This document shows, piece after piece, positions 34,966 to 45,273 of a stretch of DNA of 64,000 nucleotides. Where the stretch lies: NCBI RefSeq assembly GCF_003254575.1, contig NZ_QJUA01000001.1, positions 124,001 to 188,000 on the forward strand, written 5' to 3'. Made by a program: the position numbers and the translations under genes. Position 1 is the stretch's first letter. Each line of letters opens with the position of its first letter. Under the pieces are notes generated by a model. It was not told the origin of the DNA and ran no database searches. It was given only the letters and a program-made list of their open reading frames with translations. The DNA is from Mycobacterium kyogaense. Lineage in GTDB: Bacteria; Actinomycetota; Actinomycetes; Mycobacteriales; Mycobacteriaceae.

Positions 34966-35748
34966 GTGACCGACGCCCCCGACAGCGCCATCAACCTCGC
35001 TCTCACCGGCCGTGTCGTGCTGGTGACCGGTGGCGTCCGCGGCGTCGGAGCGGGTATCAGCACGGTCTTCGCCGATCAAGGGGCTGTCGTCGTCACCTGC
35101 GCCCGCCGTCCGGTGGAGGGGTCACCGTTCGAGTTCCGGCCCTGCGACATCCGTGACGACGATGCCGTAGCCGCGCTGATCGCCGGCATCGTCGCCGATC
35201 ACGGACAGCTCGATGTCGTGGTGAACAACGCCGGGGGGTCGCCGTACGTGCCGGCCGCCGAAGCGTCAGCGAAGTTCAGCCGCAAGATCGTGGAGCTCAA
35301 CCTCCTCGGCGCACTATCGGTGGCGACCCACGCGAATGCGGTCATGCAGCAACAGGATTCGGGCGGTTCGATCGTGAACATCTCCAGCGTCAGCGGTCGG
35401 CGGCCCACCCCCGGCACCGTCGCATACGGTGCTGCCAAAGCCGGGATCGAGAACATCACGTCCACACTCGCGGTCGAGTGGGCGCCCAGAGTCCGGGTGA
35501 ACTCGGTGGTGGTCGGCATGGTGGAGACCGAGCAGGCCGACCTCTTCTACGGTGATGCCGACTCGATCGCCGCGATCTCCCGCAACGTACCTCTGGGCAG
35601 GCTCGCCCGACCAGAAGACATTGGTTGGGCGACGGCATTCCTCGCCTCGCCCGCAGCCTCCTACATCAGTGGAGCCTCGCTGGAGGTGCACGGTGGCGGG
35701 GAGCCGCCGCACTACCTGTCCACCACCACCGCCGACATCAAAAAGTAG
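34966..35748 (+). CDS. SDR oxidoreductase (Rv3549c-like), KstR2 regulon
   Basis: A 260-residue short-chain dehydrogenase syntenic with Rv3549c. The cofactor loop is T-G-G-V-R-G-V-G, followed by NNAGGS, the I-S-S-V-S-G serine segment and the Y-G-A-A-K catalytic pair; the C-terminal region has Y-I-S-G-A-S-L-E-V-H-G-G-G-E. The exact reaction in steroid breakdown is not known to me. The GTG start lies six nt after a -10 element with a KstR2 operator just upstream. It is followed after 14 nt by another SDR gene with a GGAG ribosome site. Confidence 0.83.
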   Translation: MTDAPDSAINLALTGRVVLVTGGVRGVGAGISTVFADQGAVVVTCARRPVEGSPFEFRPCDIRDDDAVAALIAGIVADHGQLDVVVNNAGGSPYVPAAEASAKFSRKIVELNLLGALSVATHANAVMQQQDSGGSIVNISSVSGRRPTPGTVAYGAAKAGIENITSTLAVEWAPRVRVNSVVVGMVETEQADLFYGDADSIAAISRNVPLGRLARPEDIGWATAFLASPAASYISGASLEVHGGGEPPHYLSTTTADIKK

Positions 35749-35762
35749 AGGAGACAACGAGA

Positions 35763-36668
35763 ATGGGATTGCTCGACGGCCGTGTGGTCATCGTGACGGG
35801 TGCAGGCGGCGGCATCGGCCGAGCGCACGCACTGGCGTTCGCCGCCGAGGGGGCCCGAGTCGTGGTCAACGACATCGGTGTCGGTTTGGACGGTTCGCCG
35901 GCCGGGGGTGGCAGCGCCGCCCAGACCGTCGTGGACGAGATCACCGCTGCCGGAGGCGAAGCCGTCACCAGCGGGGCGAATGTCGCCGACTGGGCGCAGG
36001 CCGAGGGACTGATCCAGACCGCCGTCGGCGCCTTCGGAGGGCTCGACGTGCTGGTGAACAACGCCGGAATCGTCCGTGATCGGATGTTCGCCAACACCAG
36101 CGAAGAAGAGTTCGACGCGGTCACCGCGGTGCACCTCAAGGGCCACTTCGCCACCATGAAACATGCTGCGGCGTACTGGCGCGCGAAGTCGAAGGCCGGC
36201 GAGTCAGTGGACGCCCGCATCATCAACACCAGTTCTGGCGCGGGCCTGCAGGGTAGCGTCGGGCAGGCGAATTACAGCGCAGCCAAGGCCGGCATCGCGG
36301 CGCTCACGCTCGTCGCCGCCGCCGAAATGGGACGCTACGGCGTCACCGTCAACGCGATCGCGCCGTCAGCGCGCACCCGGATGACCGAGACGGTGTTCGC
36401 CGACATGATGTCCACGCAGGGGCAGGATTTCGACGCGATGGCACCGGAGAACATCTCGCCGCTCGTGGTGTGGTTGGGCAGTGTGGAATCCCGGGACATC
36501 ACCGGGAAGATGTTCGAGGTCGAAGGCGGCAAGATCCGCGTCGCCGAAGGATGGGCGCACGGTCCGGAGATCGACAAGGGTGCCAAGTGGGATCCGGCGG
36601 AGCTGGGTCCCGTCGTCGCCGACCTGCTCGGCAAGGCCCGCCCTCCGGTATCGGTCTACGGGGCCTGA
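35763..36668 (+). CDS. SDR oxidoreductase (Rv3548c-like)
   Basis: A 301-residue SDR syntenic with Rv3548c and similar in style to the dehydrogenase part of multifunctional beta-oxidation enzymes: V-T-G-A-G-G-G-I-G-R-A-H-A cofactor loop, V-N-D-I-G-V, NNAGIVRD, N-T-S-S-G-A-G-L-Q-G, Y-S-A-A-K. A 3-hydroxyacyl-CoA dehydrogenase role is plausible from this resemblance. The ATG at 35763 follows GAGGAG. It ends 13 nt from the convergent ddn-like gene. Together with the preceding SDR it forms a two-gene operon under the KstR2 operator at 34937. Confidence 0.83.
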   Translation: MGLLDGRVVIVTGAGGGIGRAHALAFAAEGARVVVNDIGVGLDGSPAGGGSAAQTVVDEITAAGGEAVTSGANVADWAQAEGLIQTAVGAFGGLDVLVNNAGIVRDRMFANTSEEEFDAVTAVHLKGHFATMKHAAAYWRAKSKAGESVDARIINTSSGAGLQGSVGQANYSAAKAGIAALTLVAAAEMGRYGVTVNAIAPSARTRMTETVFADMMSTQGQDFDAMAPENISPLVVWLGSVESRDITGKMFEVEGGKIRVAEGWAHGPEIDKGAKWDPAELGPVVADLLGKARPPVSVYGA

Positions 36669-36681
36669 GAGGAGGCCCGGC

Positions 36682-38751
<2,070 letters not shown>

Positions 38752-38752
38752 C

Positions 38753-38766
38753 TAGAACACGTTTCA
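38753..38766. promoter_or_regulatory. KstR operator near fadA5
   Basis: TAGAACACGTTTCA fits the KstR consensus T-nn-AAC-nn-GTT-nn-A exactly. It lies 11 nt upstream of the fadA5 ATG on the minus strand and would block that promoter until a cholesterol-derived CoA thioester releases KstR. The kstR gene itself is not in the window. Confidence 0.85.
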
Positions 38767-38831
38767 TTACTCTGACAAGCGGCGATGCCGCTGTGCCTTT
38801 TATCTGCGGTAGAGGCATGTTTTACTGGCAC

Positions 38832-38845
38832 TAGAACACGTTGCA
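38832..38845. promoter_or_regulatory. KstR operator near cyp125
   Basis: TAGAACACGTTGCA is a second exact fit to T-nn-AAC-nn-GTT-nn-A. It lies 18 nt upstream of the cyp125 ATG and shares ten consecutive bases (TAGAACACGT) with the site at 38753. The divergent gene pair thus has one operator per gene. Confidence 0.85.
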
Positions 38846-38863
38846 ATTGAGGAGCGCTTTCCT

Positions 38864-40126
38864 ATGCCAGGCCCGAATACCTGTCCGATCAGCCCCCACT
38901 TCGATTTCCTCGACGCGAGCCTGAATCTCGAGCGTCTGCCGGTCGAAGAGTTGGCGGAGCTCCGCAAGTCCGAGCCCGTGCACTGGGTCGACATCCCCGG
39001 CGGTGCCGGCGGCTTCGGTGACAAGGGCTACTGGCTCGTGACCAAGCACGCCGATGTCAAGGAGGTGTCGAAGCGCAACGACATCTTCGGCAGCTCCCCC
39101 GATGGTGCGATCCCGACGTGGCCCGCGGACATGACCCGCGATGCGATCGACCTCCAGAAGGCTGTCCTGCTCAACATGGATGCGCCGCAACACACGCGGT
39201 TGCGCAAGATCATCTCCCGCGGTTTCACTCCGCGGGCCATCGGGCGTCTCGAGGACGAACTGCGGGCCCGGGCGCACAAGATCGCCGAGAGCGCCCGGGC
39301 CGAGGGCGCCGGTGACTTCGTCGAGCAGGTGTCCTGCGAACTGCCGCTGCAGGCGATCGCCGAGTTGCTCGGCGTCCCGCAGGACGACCGCGACAAGATC
39401 TTCCGCTGGTCCAACGAGATGACGGCGGGGGAGGACCCGGAGTACGCCGACGTCGACCCCGCGATGTCGTCGTTCGAGCTGATCACGTACGCGATGAAGA
39501 TGGCCGAGGAGCGGGCCAAGAACCCGACCGAGGACATCGTGACCAAGCTGATCCAGGCCGACTTCGACGGGGAGAAGCTCTCTGACGACGAGTTCGGTTT
39601 CTTCGTGGTGATGCTGGCGGTCGCCGGTAACGAGACCACCCGTAATTCGATCACGCACGGCATGATCGCGTTCTCGCAGAACCCCGATCAGTGGGAGCTC
39701 TACAAGAAGGAGCGTCCGGAGAGCGCCGCCGACGAGATCGTGCGCTGGGCGACGCCGGTGTCGGCGTTCCAGCGCACCGCGCTGGAGGACACCGAGCTCG
39801 GCGGGGTCTCCATCAAGAAGGGTGAGCGCGTGGTGATGTCCTACCGCTCAGCCAACTTCGACGAGGACGTCTTCCCCGAGGCGCACAAGTTCGACATCAT
39901 GCGCACCCCCAATCCGCATGTCGGTTTCGGCGGCACGGGTGCCCACTACTGCATCGGTGCCAACCTGGCGAAGATGACGATCAATCTGATCTTCAACGCC
40001 GTCGCCGACCACATGCCGGACCTGCAGCCGATCGGGGAACCGGAGCGGTTGAAGTCGGGCTGGCTCAACGGCATCAAGCACTGGCAGGTGGACTACACCG
40101 GCCAGGGTTGTCCGGTCAAGCACTGA
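38864..40126 (+). CDS. cyp125: Steroid C26/C27-monooxygenase CYP125
   Basis: Cytochrome P450 that hydroxylates and oxidises the terminal methyl of cholesterol and cholest-4-en-3-one to the acid, starting side-chain degradation. The 420-residue protein has A-G-N-E-T-T-R (oxygen-binding helix, 254-260), E-I-V-R (ExxR, 291-294) and the haem loop G-F-G-G-T-G-A-H-Y-C-I-G-A-N with Cys363. It closely resembles Rv3545c. GAGGAG precedes the ATG. It heads the igr-type operon cyp125-fadE28-fadE29-chsH2-chsH1-ltp2, under the KstR operator at 38832. Confidence 0.94.
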   Translation: MPGPNTCPISPHFDFLDASLNLERLPVEELAELRKSEPVHWVDIPGGAGGFGDKGYWLVTKHADVKEVSKRNDIFGSSPDGAIPTWPADMTRDAIDLQKAVLLNMDAPQHTRLRKIISRGFTPRAIGRLEDELRARAHKIAESARAEGAGDFVEQVSCELPLQAIAELLGVPQDDRDKIFRWSNEMTAGEDPEYADVDPAMSSFELITYAMKMAEERAKNPTEDIVTKLIQADFDGEKLSDDEFGFFVVMLAVAGNETTRNSITHGMIAFSQNPDQWELYKKERPESAADEIVRWATPVSAFQRTALEDTELGGVSIKKGERVVMSYRSANFDEDVFPEAHKFDIMRTPNPHVGFGGTGAHYCIGANLAKMTINLIFNAVADHMPDLQPIGEPERLKSGWLNGIKHWQVDYTGQGCPVKH

Positions 40127-40153
40127 CGCGTCGAAGACTCGAGGAGGAGTCGG

Positions 40154-41155
40154 GTGGATTTCACTCCAGATGAGGGTCAGCAGGCGGTCGCCGACGTGGT
40201 GACGTCCGTGCTCGACCGAGACAACACCTGGGAGGCACTGGTTTCCGGCGGCGTACTCGCGCTGGCGGCTCCCGAGCGCCTGGGGGGTGACGGTCTCGGC
40301 ATCGCCGAGATCGCCACCGCGCTGACCGAGATCGGTAGGCACGGCACCGTCAGTCCGGCGCCGGTGGTCTTGGCCTCGGCCGCAGTGCTTCTCAGCCTCG
40401 CGTCCGAGGAGCAACAGGACCGCTATCTCTCCGGGCTGGCCAAGGGGTCGGTGCTCACCGTCGCGCTGAACGAACCCGGTTCGTCTCAGCCAGACCGGCC
40501 GGCCACCACTCTGGCGGGCGGTGTGCTCAACGGCACCAAGCTCGCCGTCGGATACGCCGCCGATGCCGAATGGCTTGTCGTCACCGCAGATTCGGGTGTG
40601 GCGGTGGTGCGCGGGGACGCCGACGGGATCTCGATGACGAAGACACCGTCGGCCACCGGTGCCGACGAGTTCGTGGTGACCTTCCGCGACGTCGCGGTCG
40701 CCGACGACGACGTGCTGGCAGACGCGGCCCCACATCAGGTGAACGAAGTCGTCCTGGCCACCTCGGGCGCCTTCGCGGCGGGACTGGTGGCCGGAGCGTT
40801 GCGGTTGACCGCGGACTATGTCGCCACCCGCGAGCAGTTCGGCCGGCCTCTGTCGACGTTCCAGACCGTGGCCGCGCAGTTGTCGGAGGTGTACATCGCC
40901 TCCCGCACGATCTCGCTGGTGTCGACGTCTGCGGCGTGGCTGCTGTCTCAGGGCCTCGACGCCGATGATGACCTGGCGATCTTCGGATACTGGCTGACCT
41001 CGCAGGCGCCGCCTGCCATGCGACTGTGCCACCATCTGCACGGCGGTATGGGTATGGACATCACCTACCCGATGGATCGCTATTTCTCCTCGATCAAGGA
41101 CCTGACCCGGATACTGGGTGGTCCGACGCACCGTCTCGATCTGGTGGGAGCGTAA
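40154..41155 (+). CDS. chsE1: Acyl-CoA dehydrogenase subunit ChsE1 (FadE28)
   Basis: A 333-residue ACAD-like subunit that with ChsE2 forms the heterotetramer dehydrogenating the three-carbon side chain of 3-oxo-4-pregnene-20-carboxyl-CoA. Typical regions are L-A-A-P-E-R-L-G-G-D-G-L-G near residue 37 and the C-terminal H-H-L-H-G-G-M-G-M-D-I-T-Y. It is shorter than standard ACADs, as expected for the smaller partner. The GTG at 40154 follows GAGGAGGAG. It starts 27 nt after cyp125, and its stop is immediately followed by the ATG of fadE29 with no intervening base. Confidence 0.9.
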   Translation: MDFTPDEGQQAVADVVTSVLDRDNTWEALVSGGVLALAAPERLGGDGLGIAEIATALTEIGRHGTVSPAPVVLASAAVLLSLASEEQQDRYLSGLAKGSVLTVALNEPGSSQPDRPATTLAGGVLNGTKLAVGYAADAEWLVVTADSGVAVVRGDADGISMTKTPSATGADEFVVTFRDVAVADDDVLADAAPHQVNEVVLATSGAFAAGLVAGALRLTADYVATREQFGRPLSTFQTVAAQLSEVYIASRTISLVSTSAAWLLSQGLDADDDLAIFGYWLTSQAPPAMRLCHHLHGGMGMDITYPMDRYFSSIKDLTRILGGPTHRLDLVGA

Positions 41156-42319
41156 ATGTACATCGAACTGAACCCTGAGCAGCGGGCTCTGCAAGCCGAA
41201 CTGCGCCAGTACTTCTCGACGCTCATCACACCCGATGAAGCCGAGGCGATGCAGTCGAATCGGCACAACGAGGCCTACCGCGCCGTCATCAAGCGGATGG
41301 GTACGGACGGCAAGCTCGGCATGGGCTGGCCCAAGGAGTACGGCGGTCTCGGCCTCGGCCCCATCGAGCAGCAGATTTTCGTCAACGAGGCCAATCGCGC
41401 CGACGTCCCGCTGCCGCTGGTGACCTTGCAGACCGTCGGACCGACGCTGCAGGTGTACGGCACCGAGGAACAGAAGAAGAAGTTCCTGCCCGGAATCCTC
41501 TCCGGTGACATCCATTTCGCGATCGGCTACTCCGAACCGGACGCTGGTACCGATCTCGCGTCGCTGCGCACCTCTGCGGTCCGCCACGGTGACGAATACA
41601 TCGTGAACGGGCAGAAGATGTGGACCACCGGCGCACACGATGCCGACTACATCTGGCTCGCGTGCCGCACCGATCCGGAAGCCGCCAAGCACAAGGGCAT
41701 TTCGATCCTGATCGTCGACACCAAGGATCCCGGTTTCTCCTGGACGCCGATCATCCTGTCCGACGGGGCGCACCACACCAACGCGTCGTACTACAACGAC
41801 GTCCGGGTGCCCGCCGACATGCTCGTCGGTGAGGAGAACGGCGGCTGGAAGCTCATCACCACCCAGCTCAACCACGAGCGCGTCGGCCTCGGCCCGGCCG
41901 GGCGCATCGCCGGCATCTACGACCGGGTGCACGCCTGGGCCTCGAAGCCCGGTTCGGACGGCGTCACGCCGGTCGACCAGCCGGACGTCCGCCGGCTGCT
42001 CGGGCAGATCAAAGCCATCTGGCGCGTGAACGAGCTGCTGAACTGGCAGGTCGCCTCGTCCGGAGAGACCATCGCCGTCGCCGACGCAGCAGCCACGAAA
42101 GTGTTCTCCACCGAACGGGTTCAGGATGTGGGCCGGCTGGCCGAGGAGATCGTCGGTGCCTACGGCAACCCGGCCGATCCGGAGACCGGTGAGCTGCTCG
42201 ACTGGCTGGACAAGATGACCAAGCGCAACCTGGTCATTACATTCGGAGGCGGTGTCAACGAGGTGATGCGCGAGCAGATCGCGGCGTCGGGACTCAAGGT
42301 CCCGAGGGTCTCACGGTGA
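41156..42319 (+). CDS. chsE2: Acyl-CoA dehydrogenase subunit ChsE2 (FadE29)
   Basis: A 387-residue full-length ACAD subunit, the FAD- and catalysis-bearing partner of ChsE1 in cholesterol side-chain beta-oxidation. It shows G-W-P-K-E-Y-G-G-L-G near residue 59, the flavin-binding Y-S-E-P-D-A-G-T-D-L-A-S-L segment, and W-T-T-G-A-H-D-A-D-Y-I-W-L. The ATG directly abuts the chsE1 stop, and the stop overlaps the GTG of chsH2 (GTGA). Position and sequence correspond to Rv3543c. Confidence 0.92.
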   Translation: MYIELNPEQRALQAELRQYFSTLITPDEAEAMQSNRHNEAYRAVIKRMGTDGKLGMGWPKEYGGLGLGPIEQQIFVNEANRADVPLPLVTLQTVGPTLQVYGTEEQKKKFLPGILSGDIHFAIGYSEPDAGTDLASLRTSAVRHGDEYIVNGQKMWTTGAHDADYIWLACRTDPEAAKHKGISILIVDTKDPGFSWTPIILSDGAHHTNASYYNDVRVPADMLVGEENGGWKLITTQLNHERVGLGPAGRIAGIYDRVHAWASKPGSDGVTPVDQPDVRRLLGQIKAIWRVNELLNWQVASSGETIAVADAAATKVFSTERVQDVGRLAEEIVGAYGNPADPETGELLDWLDKMTKRNLVITFGGGVNEVMREQIAASGLKVPRVSR

Positions 42320-43266
42320 GCGATCTTCGCGCCGCGATCGACGAGATCACGGCTACCGGTAAGAGCGAAGCGCGCCGTGGCCCGGATCCGGTGAATCTCC
42401 CGATGATCCACCACTGGGTGGACGCGATCGGCGACAAGAACCCGGTCTACGTCAACGAGGAGGCGGCCGTCGCTGCCGGCCACCCCGGCATCGTCGCGCC
42501 GCCGGCCATGATCCAGGTGTGGACGATGGGCGGGCTCGGCGAGGGGCGCTCTGACGACGACCCGCTGTCGAAGATGATGGCGCTGTTCGACGAAGCCGGC
42601 TTCGTCGGCGTGGTCGCCACCAACTGCGAACAGACCTATCACCGGTATCTGCGACCGGGCGAGGAAGTCGAGATCCACGCCGAGATCACCGATGTCGTCG
42701 GACCGAAGCAGACCGCGCTGGGCGAGGGTTACTTCATCAACCAGCTCATCACCTGGACTGTCGGCGACGGTGAGACGGTGGCCGAGATGAATTGGCGCAT
42801 CATGAAGTTCGCGCCCCGAGCGGCGGACGGTCCGGCCGTGCCCGAGGATCTGGATCCGGACAAGCTGATGCGCCCAGCATCGTCGCGGGACACCAAGTTC
42901 TTCTGGGACGGCGTCAACGCCCACGAGTTGCGCATCCAGCGGCGGCCCGACGGGAGCCTGCAGCATCCACCGGTGCCTGCGGTGTGGGCCGACAAGGACG
43001 AGCCCGTCGACTACGTCGTGGCCAGTGGTGAGGGCACGGTGTACAGCTTCGTCGTCCACCACGCCCCCAAGGTGCCGGGTCGGACGCTGCCGTTCGTCAT
43101 CGCGCTCGTCGAATTGGAGGAGGGGGTGCGCATGCTCGGGGAACTCCGCGGTGTCGATCCCGCCGACGTGAAGATCGGAATGTCAGTTCGGGCAACGTAT
43201 CTCGATTTCCCAGACAGCGACATCAGCCCCGCCTGGACCCTGTACGCATGGGAGCCGCGATCATGA
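42316..43266 (+). CDS. chsH2: Enoyl-CoA hydratase subunit ChsH2 (MaoC-like with DUF35)
   Basis: A 316-residue two-domain protein matching Rv3542c. Residues about 1-175 are a MaoC-like hot-dog domain (D-A-I-G-D-K-N-P-V-Y, A-P-P-A-M-I-Q-V-W) that pairs with ChsH1 to hydrate the side-chain enoyl-CoA. Residues about 185-316 are a DUF35 domain (F-F-W-D-G-V-N-A-H-E-L-R-I-Q-R) that holds the Ltp2 aldolase in a complex. The zinc cysteines of some DUF35 proteins are not evident here. The GTG start and the stop both make 4-nt overlaps with neighbours. Confidence 0.9.
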   Translation: MSDLRAAIDEITATGKSEARRGPDPVNLPMIHHWVDAIGDKNPVYVNEEAAVAAGHPGIVAPPAMIQVWTMGGLGEGRSDDDPLSKMMALFDEAGFVGVVATNCEQTYHRYLRPGEEVEIHAEITDVVGPKQTALGEGYFINQLITWTVGDGETVAEMNWRIMKFAPRAADGPAVPEDLDPDKLMRPASSRDTKFFWDGVNAHELRIQRRPDGSLQHPPVPAVWADKDEPVDYVVASGEGTVYSFVVHHAPKVPGRTLPFVIALVELEEGVRMLGELRGVDPADVKIGMSVRATYLDFPDSDISPAWTLYAWEPRS

Positions 43267-43676
43267 GTGCACCGACCGTGCCGTCCTTCGAGGTGGGCAC
43301 CGCCTTGCCGGAGCTGACGCTTTACGCCGACCCGACCTTCATCGTGTCGACCGCCATCGCCACGCGCGACTACCAGGATGTTCACCACGACCGGGACAAG
43401 GCCCAGGCCAAGGGCTCCAAGGACATCTTCGTCAACATCCTCACCGACACCGGGCTGGTGCAGCGCTACCTCACCGACTGGGCCGGCCCCACCGCGATGA
43501 TCCGGTCGATCTCGCTACGTCTCGGCGTGCCGTGGTACGCCTACGACACGGTCACGTTCCGCGGTGAGGTGACCGCCGTCGACGGTGACCTCGTCACGGC
43601 CAAGGTCACCGGGAGCAACAGCCTGGGAGATCATGTGATCGCAACAGCCATCATGACTTTCGGTGGTGCACGATGA
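43263..43676 (+). CDS. chsH1: Enoyl-CoA hydratase subunit ChsH1 (MaoC-like)
   Basis: A 137-residue single hot-dog-fold protein corresponding to Rv3541c. The catalytic D-x-x-x-x-H dyad is visible in R-D-Y-Q-D-V-H-H-D-R near residues 37-44. It forms the ChsH1-ChsH2 hydratase acting after ChsE1-ChsE2 in removal of the last cholesterol side-chain carbons. The ATG at 43263 makes a 4-nt overlap with the chsH2 stop; an in-frame ATG 15 nt earlier is possible. The stop overlaps the ltp2 ATG. Confidence 0.9.
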   Translation: MSAPTVPSFEVGTALPELTLYADPTFIVSTAIATRDYQDVHHDRDKAQAKGSKDIFVNILTDTGLVQRYLTDWAGPTAMIRSISLRLGVPWYAYDTVTFRGEVTAVDGDLVTAKVTGSNSLGDHVIATAIMTFGGAR

Positions 43677-44839
43677 GCGGCGGTCTGTCGGGGCGAGCGG
43701 CGATCGCGGGGATCGGCGCCACCGACTTCTCCAAGAACTCCGGGCGCAGTGAGCTGCGGCTGGCGGCCGAGGCGGTGCTCGACGCACTCGATGACGCGGG
43801 GTTGGCGCCGTCGGATGTCGACGGCCTGGTGACGTTCACGATGGACTCGAACCTGGAGACCGCCGTGGCGCGGGCCACCGGGATCGGCGACCTGAGTTTC
43901 TTCAGCCAGATCGGATACGGCGGAGGGGCCGCGGCTGCGACGGTGCAGCAGGCGGCGCTGGCTGTTGCCACCGGTGTGGCAGAGGTCGTGGTCGCTTACC
44001 GCGCCTTCAACGAGCGCTCTGAGTTCCGCTTCGGCCAGGTGATGACGGGCCTGACCGTCAACGCCGATTCCCGCGGCGTCGAGTACAGCTGGTCCTATCC
44101 GCACGGTCTGAGCACTCCCGCTGCCTCAGTGGCGATGATCGCGCAGCGCTACATGCACGAATATGGCGCCACCAGTAGGGATTTCGGTGCCATCTCAGTG
44201 GCCGATCGTAAGCACGCCGCCAACAACCCCAAGGCGCACTTCTACGGCAAGCCGATCACGATCGAAGACCATCAGAACTCCCGGTGGATCGCAGAACCGT
44301 TGCGCCTGTTGGACTGCTGCCAGGAGACCGACGGCGGCGTGGCGATCGTGGTCACCACGCCGGAACGGGCGAAGGACCTCAAGCATCGGCCTGCCGTCAT
44401 CGAGGCCGCCGCCCAGGGCGCCGGCGCCGATCAGTTCACGATGTACTCCTACTATCGCGACGAGCTCGGCCTGCCCGAGATGGGGCTGGTCGGCAAGCAA
44501 CTGTGGGGGCAGAGTGGTCTCGCTCCAGACGATATCCAGACGGCCATCCTGTACGACCACTTCACCCCGTACACGCTGGTCCAGCTGGAGGAACTCGGTT
44601 TCTGCGGCAAGGGTGAGGCGAAGGACTTCATCGCCGACGGTGCGATCGAGATCGGCGGCAGATTGCCGATCAACACCCACGGCGGACAGCTGGGGGAGGC
44701 CTACATCCATGGCATGAACGGGATCGCCGAGGGGGTACGTCAGCTTCGCGGCACGTCGGTCAACCAGGTTCCCGACGTCGAGCACGTGCTGGTGACCGCG
44801 GGTACCGGCGTGCCGACCTCAGGCCTGATCCTCGGCTGA
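43673..44839 (+). CDS. ltp2: Side-chain aldolase Ltp2
   Basis: A 388-residue thiolase-fold lipid-transfer-type protein matching Rv3540c. It performs the retro-aldol cleavage that releases propionyl-CoA and leaves the C17-keto steroid, acting in complex with the DUF35 domain of ChsH2. The sequence begins A-A-I-A-G-I-G-A-T-D-F-S-K-N-S-G and ends with the N-T-H-G-G-Q-L-G-E-A-Y-I-H-G-M region typical of SCP-x/thiolase-like aldolases; the usual nucleophile cysteine motif of true thiolases is not seen. It is the last gene of the igr-type operon. Confidence 0.92.
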   Translation: MSGGLSGRAAIAGIGATDFSKNSGRSELRLAAEAVLDALDDAGLAPSDVDGLVTFTMDSNLETAVARATGIGDLSFFSQIGYGGGAAAATVQQAALAVATGVAEVVVAYRAFNERSEFRFGQVMTGLTVNADSRGVEYSWSYPHGLSTPAASVAMIAQRYMHEYGATSRDFGAISVADRKHAANNPKAHFYGKPITIEDHQNSRWIAEPLRLLDCCQETDGGVAIVVTTPERAKDLKHRPAVIEAAAQGAGADQFTMYSYYRDELGLPEMGLVGKQLWGQSGLAPDDIQTAILYDHFTPYTLVQLEELGFCGKGEAKDFIADGAIEIGGRLPINTHGGQLGEAYIHGMNGIAEGVRQLRGTSVNQVPDVEHVLVTAGTGVPTSGLILG

Positions 44840-45116
44840 GGTCAGCGCGCAGCAAATTCTAACGCCACCGACGTGTGTAACGATGGGATTTCCGGCGTCG
44901 CTGCGGCATCGGATGGTTGCGACATTTTTGACAGAAATCTTTCCAGTCACGCACGTCGCTGGCCAAGAGCCGTTCCCGGCGGCGAGCCCGTCATCAGGCA
45001 AAACGGCGAGAGTTTGCTCCGCAGACAGCACGGTGGGTATTTTCCCGCGCAACCATCAGAGACGCACTCGCAAATTCGCACTTGACTGCAAATCTAGCAA
45101 ACTTACATAATAGATG
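44840..45116. other. Intergenic region between igr operon and regulator cluster
   Basis: About 280 bases without a convincing gene, visibly more AT-rich than the steroid genes to the left. It holds the end of the ltp2 transcription unit and, at 45082-45111, the promoter of the first regulator. I see no terminator hairpin, RNA gene or attachment site. It marks the switch from conserved steroid genes to the accessory polysaccharide locus. Confidence 0.6.
45082..45111 (+). promoter_or_regulatory. Promoter of the first LuxR-like regulator
   Basis: TTGACT (45082-45087) and CATAAT (45106-45111) are separated by 18 nt and form the best sigma-A-like promoter of this region. Unlike the promoters of regulators 2 and 3 it lacks the conserved CCATGTACG element. 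The sequence after the -10 (AGATGGTGTCAG) resembles the start of the transcript of regulator 3 (GATGGTGGCAG). Confidence 0.5.
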
Positions 45117-45273
45117 GTGTCAGTGCGTGACATGAGCGTCGGGGATTGCATGGTCCGTCGGCATCTGGACAACGGGGGGCAGGTATGGGGTCGGCGGTGG
45201 ATATCGGCGATGTGGTGTCGACTCGGCGGGGACCGGCGGTGACCCGCGCGGTCCGAAAACGCTAGGCGGGTCG
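45117..45273 (+). other. Leader of regulator 1 with two short overlapping reading frames
   Basis: Just after the -10 element a GTG (45117) opens a 41-codon frame ending at 45242. Inside it, a strong GGGGGCAGG site precedes an ATG (45185) opening a 26-codon frame ending at 45265, eight nt before the regulator ATG. The same arrangement (leaderless frame, then strongly initiated short frame, then regulator) recurs before regulators 2 and 3. Whether peptides are made is unknown. Confidence 0.35.

Noticed and set aside
39848..41932. A 694-codon minus-strand frame
   Set aside because: Antisense of cyp125, chsE1 and chsE2, all with clear motifs on the plus strand.
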